Assembly: GCA_021234155.1 (NCBI GenBank)
Contig: JAJEKV010000008.1
Location: 880,508 to 944,507 of the forward strand
Reading direction: 5' to 3'
Origin: Isoetes taiwanensis
Lineage: Eukaryota > Streptophyta > Lycopodiopsida > Isoetales > Isoetaceae
Length of the DNA stretch: 64,000 bases
Part shown: positions 26,819 to 35,091 of the stretch, one piece after another
Numbering within the stretch: position 1 is the stretch's first letter
How the letters are laid out: the number at the start of each line of letters is the position of its first letter
Made by a program: the position numbers and the translations under genes
Notes under the pieces: model-generated
Databases searched by the model: none
The model's input: only the letters and a program-made list of their open reading frames with translations
What the model was told of the DNA's origin: nothing

Positions 26819-26891
26819 GAGTAATCTGAGAATGCGACAGGAGGGCATTTGGATCCTTCTAATGGTGCTCTCGCACATTTTCAGATTTTTG
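26819..26891. repeat. Palindromic element, copy 1
   Basis: Left arm gagtaatctgagaatgcga and right arm tcgcacattttcagattttt are imperfect inverted repeats around a core of 'catttggatccttctaatg'. The core is the most decayed of the four copies. It lies 179 bp upstream of the TATA box of the acidic-frame unit. Confidence 0.7.
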
Positions 26892-27019
26892 GGCCTTGTT
26901 TTGGGTTTGATACTTGACAAACCGATGATATTATAACATAATTCTACTGCTCGAGTAGTGGTGCTCAAATCTGGTCTTACTTTATGGTTTAGGTACTTAA
27001 AATTAGGTAAACTATGGGT

Positions 27020-27093
27020 GAGTAGTCTGAGAATGTGCAGAGGGCAATTTGGACAGTCCAAATGTAGTTGTCGCGCATTCTCGGACTATTGGG
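27020..27093. repeat. Palindromic element, copy 2
   Basis: Left arm agtagtctgagaatgtgc pairs with right arm gcgcattctcggactat. The core ATTTGGAC-ag-TCCAAAT is a perfect dyad that differs from the ATTAGGAT core of copies 3 and 4 on both arms. It starts 201 bp from copy 1. Confidence 0.78.
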
Positions 27094-27229
27094 TATCGTT
27101 TTGGTCTAGATTTATTTGTTTTGTAGGAAACAAATTACACCTAGGTATAAATTAACAATTGTAGAGACATTATAACACATCATAACTTATATTTATCAAA
27201 AGGTTCTCGCTTACGACTTGTTAATTCTA

Positions 27230-28360
27230 TTATCTATTCGTTCTCTTGATGAACCTCGACAATGCTAAGTCTTTGTTAGATTAGAGTCACCCTCTTTATG
27301 CGTGTAGAGCGCGGCCAAGGAGTCTTCAAGTTCTCAGATCAACTCCGTGTTTTCTTGCCCAGGAAAGATATTGTTGGTCACTCAATTCTCATGACGTGAC
27401 CGAACTCGTCCATTATCTCCTTGACAAGCCTCGCAAATGGTGCTCGTGGTATTAGGAAGCCGTAGCTTCGCTGAAAATGCCGAATTTCTTTAGCAGCCCT
27501 TGAGAAGACTGAGTCTCTTCTCCGCTTCATCGGCTTCTTCGGTGGCTCAGGTAGTGTCTCTGGTGGAGGCTTCAAGACGGCCTGCTCTTTAGGTAGGTTT
27601 GCCTCCCTCGATGTATCGTATCCTATGAGTATCGTGGTACTTCTTATAGGCCTGATACATCTTCATGGAGGCCTGATAAGCAACTAGTCGCTTCCTGTAT
27701 TCCCTATGGGACAAACATAGGACTCCCTTGCTTTTTAGCGATTTCTTTTGTTTGTTGGGGATGGGCTTCCACACGGGGAACGGTGGGACCGGGACTCATC
27801 TGCAGGTGCGTGTTGTTCCTCTAGTTTCTCGGGCTCTTCATCCGACATGCTCGGTTTCCTCAAGATCCCGCTCCCAAAGATCCCTCTTCTCTGTAATTCC
27901 GATGGGATAGGCTAATGGCGATTTTCAACTTCAAATTTGTGCCAAACTCAGATTTTTGGAGGGGTGGTTTCATTGTTTGGTTCCGCTGTATGATAATGAT
28001 CCCCCTCCCCAGTCTTACACATTCTTGGTAGTAGTCTAAGTCTTCTTCTAGCGGCCGAGCTTGTCCCGTCTGTTAGTGCTCTTCTACTTCCTTGCCTTTT
28101 CCTTCATTTCCTCTCTGTTTTTTGTCCTTAGCTCCATATGCCTCTCTTCCTTCCTCTTTTGTTTCTCCTCTCTCCTTTTCCTCTTTCCTTTGCTTGCTTC
28201 TCTACCGCGCTCTAGGTTTCTTAGGCGTCCTAGCCTTCTTCTCCGTTGGTGGTGTCTTTGTTCTTTGCTTTAAAAGCGCTCGAGCTTTTGCTCCTGGCGT
28301 GGACACAGCGCGTCAGATTCTAGAAGTCATCTCCCTTGCCATCTGTTTGGTGCGGGTCAT
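27230..28360 (-). pseudogene. Histone H3-family (CENH3-like) gene unit inside the chromovirus, decayed
   Basis: ATG at 28360 opens MTRTKQMAREMTS, close to the universal H3 tail start ARTKQTARKST (seven of eleven positions), then a stop and a Lys/Arg/Pro-rich stretch. The frame at 27575-27378 gives RAAKEIRHFQRS and FLIPRAPFARLVKEI, the alphaN/alpha1 region of the H3 fold. The IPxAPF form is that of plant CENH3 rather than canonical H3 (IRKLPF). Further on, in other frames, come LEDSLAALY, RIKRVTL and KDLALSRFIKRTNR followed by a stop at 27230, matching H3 [29 protein letters not shown] to the C-terminus. Three frames are needed, so it is not translatable now. The tail region is long (about 0.8 kb) and may include intron or unrelated sequence. 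It has its own TATA box and upstream palindromes. H3/CENH3 builds the nucleosome core; CENH3 marks centromeres. Confidence 0.78.
27589..27774 (-). other. Basic frame within the histone-like unit
   Basis: A 61-residue Lys/Tyr-rich frame just upstream of the histone-fold frame, reading KQKKSLKSKG and YQAYKKYHDTHRIRY. An overlapping frame gives MSDEEPEKLEEQHAPADES. No family recognised. It probably represents the extended N-terminal tail of the H3-like protein or an unspliced intervening segment. Confidence 0.3.
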
Positions 28361-28464
28361 GTGCGGAATCTCTCGAATGGGAGGTCGGGCACCTAAAAAG
28401 TTGCCTCAAAAGCGGAGAGCAAGGATTGAAGTTGAAACCCTAACTTATGATAGGTGAGGGTCCC

Positions 28465-28472
28465 TATTTATA
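28465..28472 (-). promoter_or_regulatory. TATA box of the histone-like unit
   Basis: Minus strand reads aatccTATAAATAggg, 105 bp before the ATG at 28360 and preceded by 'aaaccctaaaaattgccc'. It is well placed for a plant RNA polymerase II promoter. The matching box at 26640-26634 and similar flanks suggest that the two units share a duplicated promoter. Confidence 0.65.
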
Positions 28473-28583
28473 GGATTGGGCAATTTTTAGGGTTTGGCAT
28501 GGGAAAATGGTATTACCTAATTTTTTAAATAATTAGAGTTTGCTAGCTTCAAATACCTTAGTTCTTTAGGACGTTTTGGGTTT

Positions 28584-28657
28584 GAGTACCCTGAAAATGT
28601 GCCAGAAGGGCATTAGGATAATCCTAATGGTGTCCTCGTGCATTCTCAAATTACTGG
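28584..28657. repeat. Palindromic element, copy 3
   Basis: Core ATTAGGAT-a-ATCCTAAT is a perfect 17-bp dyad. The outer arms gagta...tgaaaatgtgc and gtgcattctcaaattactg are imperfect complements. It lies 112 bp upstream of the TATA box of the histone-like unit. Confidence 0.8.
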
Positions 28658-28783
28658 ATGGTTTGTTTAAGATATTTATCCGTTGGTAATTCTATTGTGA
28701 CATCCTAGCTTCAAACTTAATCTTAAGCTATAATTGATTCTTCTTTTTATCTTTGGACTTAAGTTTTATTGCCAACTAGGGCC

Positions 28784-28857
28784 GAGTAATTTGAAAGTGC
28801 GCCAGAAGTGTATTAGAATAATCCTAATGGTGCTCTAGCGCATTCTCAGACTACTGA
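28784..28857. repeat. Palindromic element, copy 4
   Basis: Same design as copy 3: arms gagtaatttgaaagtgcgc and gcgcattctcagactactg around ATTAGAATaATCCTAAT (one core mismatch). It begins exactly 200 bp after the start of copy 3, against 201 bp for copies 1 and 2. Confidence 0.8.
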
Positions 28858-29040
28858 AAGTTGTTTCTAGGTAACTTGTAACTATAACTAACTAGCTAAT
28901 ACTCCTATTGTGGGGCAAAAATTTTCTCCCCATTTTTGAGGTTCTTGCTTGGGTTCTTAACTCCAAGACTGAATTCTAGAATAGTTAGTGCTATCGGGTG
29001 ATGGCCGATTAACTTTCGATCTTAGTCAACCAAGATCATT

Positions 29041-29051
29041 GCTCGATACCA
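29041..29051 (-). other. Primer-binding site, initiator-Met tRNA type
   Basis: Minus strand reads ...catcaca-a-TGGTATCGAGC immediately inside the 5' LTR. The typical plant tRNA-iMet primer site is TGGTATCAGAGC, so one base has been lost. This fixes the 5' LTR inner boundary and the orientation of the element. Confidence 0.85.
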
Positions 29052-29052
29052 T

Positions 29053-30591
29053 TGTGATGTCCCCCGTTCATATATGATACTCCCATCATATACGAACTGG
29101 AGATTCCCCTTCTTTAGCTATGCTACCATCGAGAGGTTGCCCATCTAACGTGGGATTCCCGATGGTGGGCAGGAATCCTACGTGGGAGGACTGGACGTGT
29201 CATTTACCCCGCCTCCCTTGGCATCACCTAGCAATGCGGAAGCGTGTGACATAAGTACATAACAACAAATAATACATATAACCACCCCGAAGGGTGGAGA
29301 TCACCATAACAACATGAGCTATCATCATAATAACATAGACAGCAATGGCACATCCTACCCAAGGCTCAGACTCAAGGTTTGACTGACAGCTTGGGGTCTC
29401 CAGATGTCAAAACAGATAGAATTCATGGCAAATGGATTTGGCTGGCGTAGAACACGGTCGTTGAGTAGTCCACTCCATCCGCCCCTCGTGTGCATACTTT
29501 GCAGATAGGCTGATAAGCTTTGGGACCGGACCGTAGCCTACTAGAGGCATAGCCAAAGGGGCTACTCTAGGGTTGCATCTCCTCAGTCCCGATGAAGCAG
29601 GAGGGGATCCCTCTCTCCTCCAGAGGACACATGCCAATGACAGGCAGACTAGAGAGCCACTACTCGTCTATGACTTCAACCCCATTGAAGGTGGCCTCAC
29701 CACCCAAGAGGTGTCGAGCCCATACCAGAGTCACACGCAGTGCATAAGGTATTAGGCCTAGTCTGCAATGTTTTCCGGTAGGCTTTACACACCAGAGGGA
29801 TCAACTGCCATCCGACAAGTTCCCCCTTGTCAGCCAGTCTGGCCCCTCCACCCACAGCGCGGGCGGGCTCTTATGCACAGGCCGCATTAATTGGGAGTTA
29901 ATGAGGCTAATCTAGGGTCATATCTACTAAGGCTTGGGTCTCTACCCCCTTCCCAATACGCAGGAGTGTGAACAGATCATACATTATAGAACCATATGAA
30001 TCGAAATAACAGAATATCACATAAGTCTAACCTAAATATGCATAGTTAGTGTTCATGAGTCAAATTCTTGGCATCTATGGTTTAGATAGGGACAAGAATG
30101 GCTAATGGCTGGTCTAAGAATTAAACAAGGTAGGCGGCACGTACCAGATCCTTGGCTGCCCGGTTCCTCCTCTGAAAGTGTCCATGGTAGTGATCGAAGC
30201 GGGTGCTGGCGGGACTTCGAGGTTCTTCAAGGCAACCTGTTGAGCATGAATCCCTAGGTAGCTGAGACGTCCGTTACTGGATGGCGACCTGGTGCAGCTG
30301 GGCGCTGATCACGAGATAGCCAAAAAGGGTGCGCTTTATGGTAGCCCCTTTTATAGAAAAGGTACTTTTAGGGTACTCTTTTTGGGTTGGAAATGAAAGG
30401 TCAGGTCAATGGGGTTGTGCCATGTGGCAGTCAGCTTAATATATTCTCATGTTGCAATATGTCCAATATATATTGGGGTCTAGGGGTTGCGCCCCCATGG
30501 GGAATCTATACTAGCTAATGTTTACATGTCGTACCTACGGCATGTAGTATAATATATGTATTTATATCATATATTATCTTGGAACGTCACA
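29053..30591 (-). repeat. 5' LTR of the chromovirus
   Basis: 1539 bp, beginning tgtgatgtccc and ending ggaacgtcaca (plus-strand reading), with short terminal inverted repeats TGTGAYGT/ACGTCACA. It matches the other LTR across its length apart from the LINE block. The short frames within it are LTR sequence and not genes. Confidence 0.92.
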
Positions 30592-30900
30592 GGTGCTTAG
30601 TCACTCCATAGCCTCCATAGCCCAATGGGCTCGATGCACAGGTCATATATATAGGAACTAAGGGGTCTAAACTAGAAGCAACATCTAAAATAATGGGTAC
30701 TAGGTCTCTATCCCCCTTCCCAATACACAACAGGTGCAACCATAAGATCAACCAACATTGTACAGCATCATATTGATAAATAACAGGAACAAAAACTAAT
30801 CCTAAACACATGCAACTAACTTAAGGTTAATCCTATCCTATTGTTTAAATTCGGTTTTTCCGAGGTTCCAAAAACTCTTTGGAATTTTTTCCCAGGTTAG
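30592..30900 (-). mobile_element. Right part of the older split LTR-like sequence
   Basis: 'gggtactaggtctctatcccccttcccaatacacaacaggtg' at about 30690-30735, and the 'aactaatcctaaacacatgcaacta' stretch that follows, match the LTR at about 29934-30045. Together with 16900-17437 this forms an old LTR into which the chromovirus inserted. The right boundary is uncertain. Confidence 0.5.
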
Positions 30901-30928
30901 TTTTCTAAGGTCTACAAGCTTTTAGATC

Positions 30929-31132
30929 TTAGGAAAAATTTATAGGTATTCCAAAAATTGGTTTGTGGCTTTTCGTAAGATTTTTTAATTCTAGGTCTTT
31001 ATCCATTCCGAATTCTTCTTCTGTCTTTTGGCTTCGCTCCAATTTATCCAATCGAGAGGGGAGTACAGCTCGGCATGCAGCCACGTATTTGCCTCCAAAA
31101 CTATTTGCTCTAGATTTACGATCTACAGCCAT
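30929..31132 (-). other. Unidentified 67-residue frame
   Basis: Minus-strand frame with a Met start, Lys/Arg-rich and of ordinary protein composition (KYVAACRAVLPSRLDKLERS). No family recognised. It could be a first exon or chance. It faces away from the exon-like sequence at 31.28 kb. Confidence 0.25.
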
Positions 31133-31277
31133 AGATTATATCTTGCAGGGTCGGATTTGAAGAGCACGTATAGGGTTTTGGGTTGTCAATTGATGGTTTC
31201 CGTCTAATGCTGCTCTTAATATTTTGTCATTTGAAATTGATTTAAATCATTGAAGATCCAGATGATGAAGCCATATC

Positions 31278-33672
31278 GTATAGATGGTGATAAGCCATAT
31301 CCTTGAGCTGCATGGAAACAGAGTTTTGGTGACCCGCATAAATTTATTGCAGTTGGATCTGGTCGGTCTGGATGCAGTAGCCTCAGAATTGTGTCTCTAT
31401 CTGCATGGCAAGAACCATGTTGGTGTTGGTAGAGTGTTCGTTTCCTGCCCTTTATGCGAGATCTACAACCTAGATCACACAGGTGAGTGCCTTTGAAACT
31501 CTTTAAAACAATCATTTTAGATGGACCATCTCCATCTATATCTGTAAGATGGGATGATAATTTGTTTTCAAGTTATGGGCAGCTCTATATGCTGCTGTCT
31601 TCTGAGAAAAAGGGTCAGGAATTTGATTGATCAAGGCAAAAACAACAAGTTGTTATGTCGAGAATATGGAATCCCCAATCCTCAACCTACGGAAGTTTGT
31701 TTCCAATTTCTAATGTTGTGTTTCTTTAGTTCTTCATCTCTTTGTTGATGAATTGTTGATGATCCATGACAAGTCGTTTTTTCCATTGCCATAATTTTGA
31801 GGGCACTCTGTAAGGACTTATTTCACATGGCTTTTATCTGATGCTAAGGTTTTATTTTGTTTATCCATAGCTTATAACGTCGTTATGATAAGGAACAAGG
31901 ATCTAAATTTTGTTCTTGATAATGAAAGGGATGCAAATGTTCCACTACCTTCTTTTTGTGACACATATGCAAAACAAAGCATTTGGAGCAAGGATAGCTT
32001 TAATGGCTCTTGCTAGATTTCAAATAGACTACAAGTAAAGAAATAGGCTTTCTTAGTGTGGTTCGAGACCAAAGTTTGTTGATAGAAATGGATGACACGT
32101 ATATACTTTCTTTTTTCAAATGTCTATTCTATGCCATTTTGATCTGTTCTATTTTGAAAAACAACAATAGATGAAACATGCATACCATGGTTGTAATGTA
32201 TCTGTATGAATCTTGAACAAGTTTTTTTTGTTTTATTGTGGTTATCATAGTTGTCGTTTCAACTGTCTTTGATACTTTGCATGTTACAAGGACACGAGCT
32301 CCGTGACTGCATTTGAAAAGACACTATTATATGGATTCTAAAATCCTGCTGCTCTCAGGTAAATAATTGCCCTATTTTTGCGAGTGAAAAATTCTCCTAA
32401 ATTAGAAGAATGAGGATTGCAGTACAACATTATATAATTCAGCTCAAATTTGCTCCGTCTATCCATTTGAATGTGCAGTTGTTTAAAAGCGAACTTCTGT
32501 TCAAATGATAAATGCCTTTGTTTCAAGTTTGTTTTGCATTGTCCCTTTTAGATTAGACAGCACCAAATACTATAGAAATGCAGGGAATATCGGTTTGAGA
32601 CTGACTTATTTTCAGAGCATGGAGAAGTATGGATAGTGTGCTCTCTTTTGTGCTCTACCATTTTATTGGCAATCTTCTTTACTTCCTCCTGCTAGGAATC
32701 CCGAGCCCAAAAGCAAGTTAGTAGCGTAAGGGTGATATATGCATTTTGCTTGCCATAGTTCAGCTTCCTACATATCTTAAGGAAGAGGCTCGGGTAGAGT
32801 GCACTATATATAGCCCCCCTTCCCTACGTGGCTGATATCTGGCCGTCCATGCTTGAAATGGAGGGCTACGATAGAGCCATGCAGGGGAGGGGGGCTGTAT
32901 AATGCACCCGTCCGGGCTCCTTACACGAATTTCAAATAGGGCCATTAATACAATGCTGCATTTTACAAACCCATTGTTGTGACTGGTTTTTCAACCTAAT
33001 ATTATTTGGAGCTATCTAATCCCAGTCTTATTTCAGTGTTTGGAACTTCATCCTTTTGCGGGCATCATTGAAAGGCTTTCTGAAAGGCGCATGCTATTCA
33101 TTTATCGTATTCTAAATTGATGTTTATCCTAATGTATACTTGGCTTCTATAGATTTAGCTGCCTACCGTTAGGCTTTGAAGACCCTGCATGGCGTTATGG
33201 ATTATACCATAGTTAAGGAGGATACCATCCAAAGTTTGCTTACATCATGACCCATCCAAAACATATAGCTGGCATTCATTTTGAGCTTCGTTGTCTTTTG
33301 GAAGTTTTAGACCATCACTTGACTATTTTTGACACGCCACGCTACAAATACCAGACAAAAATTACTACAGATGTGCCATTAATTTTGAGACGGAAATTAT
33401 TTAGTAACATTTTGCAGGAACAAGATTGCTTGAACACGGAGGATTGTGGCGGGATGCATGCTGCAATAATTTTCTGGACTTCTCGGATATATGCCAAAGA
33501 TGCTCAAGGCTACCATTGTTTCCCTTCAGTCAAGGCAACCAAGTCTAAGAATTCTAGGTTATGCATGTTGTGTTCTTCCTTGAATAGCATGCTTCATGGC
33601 CATGTTGAATTCGGGACAATAACTGTGCATATTTATGCATCTGCAGGTTCCTATATCAAACAGAGGATCTGA
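31278..33672 (+). pseudogene. Exon-like fragments of an unidentified spliced gene
   Basis: Segment one (31284-31488) codes a hydrophobic stretch, then CLYLHGKNHVGVGRVFVSCPLCEIYNLDHT, and ends at a strong donor (acacag|gtgagtg). Segment two starts after 'tttgttttcaag' at 31573 and reads YGQLYMLLSSEKKGQEFD, then a stop and QVVMSRIWNPQSSTYGSLF. Segment three (33150-33672) reads LGFEDPAWRYGLYH, then a long open frame of 141 residues. The pieces have coding character and plausible junctions but also stops, and I cannot assign a family. They may belong to one broken gene or to several. Confidence 0.3.
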
Positions 33673-33776
33673 TTGCATTAATTCTAATAAGAACCTCCAT
33701 GTTCTGATTGCATTTAATTCTAACAGGAGCCTCCATGTTCTGATTGCATTTAATTATAACAAAATCCTGCATGTTC
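33671..33776 (+). repeat. Three tandem copies of a 35-36 bp unit
   Basis: Unit 'gattgcatttaattctaacaggagcctccatgttct' at 33671-33705, 33706-33741 and 33742-33776, with few differences between copies. It directly follows the stop of the preceding open frame. Local replication slippage is likely. Confidence 0.8.
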
Positions 33777-34034
33777 GAAGGCCTTCTCTGTAAAAAAGCG
33801 AGAAAAACGAGATATCTTGGTTTTTTTTGTTCTTTATATATTTAGGTTAAACTACAGAAGCTATATACTATCCCAATATGGTTTTGTTTATACATCTATA
33901 TTTTTTATTCCAGCTAAATAGATATCAATGCAACAACAAAGTTCTTCCATTTTAACTGAATCAGCATATTACATATTTTGCAGACCAGAAAAGCTTTGGA
34001 GCATTTGGACATTCAAAAAGTTCGTTACATAGTG

Positions 34035-34301
34035 TCATTTCAGTCCACGTGTGACATCAACATCATCATCAATCTCTATGTCCACTTCGCTAATGGAATC
34101 TGCATTCAAAATGTGATTTGCATTAGGAATGGAATTTGCAGTAGGAATAGTAACTGGATGGTTTAAGCTGAAGCGCAGTAGGCTGTAACTTCTTCGGCCA
34201 TTCCATACATTTGAATTTGCAGCCATGTTTCCAGTTTGCTGAATCTCCTTAGATTTTATTCTCATGAGCTCTTCGTGACAAATTACAGAGGAGAATAACA
34301 T
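34035..34301 (-). other. Unidentified 88-residue frame
   Basis: Minus-strand frame with repeated Asn/Ile motifs (TIPTANSIPNANHILNADSI) and an acidic end (DIEIDDDVDV). The repeated 'ggaatttgcat/aggaat' DNA suggests a small internal repeat and not a conserved protein. No family recognised. Confidence 0.22.
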
Positions 34302-34894
34302 TTCAGCAATAGGAGAACAATATTTAAGGTATATAATAGTGGATAATCATTGATCTACAATCACAATATCTTCTCCCTAAGCAAGTTGGCATCAATTGTA
34401 GTCTCTTCGTTTATAACTAGTGTTGCGAATATCCTTTGCTCTCTTTGCAATGCTTAATGAGCTTTGAATCTAACTTTTGCACGAAATTCCGTCAGATTCT
34501 GACTAGTAAAATGGTGAAATTACTTATTACTCAATTGTTAGTTACCACCTTCTGGTAGGACATATTACCCAAACATAGCTACTTTGGCAGTAAAAATGTG
34601 AGTCCGAGAATCAGAGTATGGTATATGCGTTTGTTTTTTGTTTGTGTTGTTTCTCCCTGCGCCTCACAAAGGTGTTACTAGAATGCTTTTGACATTAACT
34701 TGATATTCAAACATAGTACTGTCGCATTACCCCCAAGTTGTGAAAGTGAATGATTTATGTCTCCAGCTTCTCCAAGGCTGTCTCCAGCAGTTGCAGTTTA
34801 TTTTTGTCTCTCAGAAGCTGCCTGGGTCTACAAGATTCTGTTGCTTCTTACCCTCCTCAATCATCAGGCATGATTTGAAGAGTAATATGTAAAA

Positions 34895-34919
34895 GGATGT
34901 GTTTTTGCTTGACATATGC
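34895..34919 (+). repeat. Left terminal inverted repeat of the 7.2-kb element
   Basis: 25 bp starting GGATGTG, matching the reverse complement of 42054-42078 at 21 of 25 positions. Preceded by tatgtaaaa. Confidence 0.7.
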
Positions 34920-35091
34920 AAAAAAGCATGTGGGCGACACCCATGCTGAAAAACTGCTTTTCGAACCGATGCTGACGCCACGCCTGCCTCGACCGTCCGC
35001 GGAATTTTAAGCCCTTCATTCGGTAGTCATGCAAAATTCACGGCAGGAGGGAGATTCTTTTCTTGGATCGTTTAGGCGCCGGAGCTGAATT

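Larger units (their letters stand above)
17438..30591 (-). mobile_element. Ty3/gypsy chromovirus, about 13.15 kb, minus strand
   Basis: Complete but decayed LTR retrotransposon. In minus-strand order: 5' LTR (30591-29053), primer-binding site, a histone H3-like unit, an acidic-frame unit, gag, protease, reverse transcriptase, RNase H, integrase, chromodomain, polypurine tract, 3' LTR (19523-17439). This pol order with a C-terminal chromodomain defines the chromovirus branch of Ty3/gypsy. The LTRs end TGTGA...TCACA. A possible 5-bp target duplication is ggtgt (17433-17437) and ggtgc (30592-30596), one mismatch. The LTRs agree at roughly nine bases in ten by eye, so the insertion is not recent. 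Every pol domain carries stops or frameshifts, so the copy is dead. Unusual for the family are the two extra gene units upstream of gag. Confidence 0.93.

Noticed and set aside
28061-28457. Plus-strand frames of 70 and 121 residues, Ser/Leu/Phe-rich
   Set aside because: They are the antisense of the Lys/Arg-rich tail region of the histone-like unit, which explains their composition.
33671-33776. CRISPR-like array
   Set aside because: The three 35-36 bp units are directly adjacent with no spacers, and the context is a eukaryotic genome.
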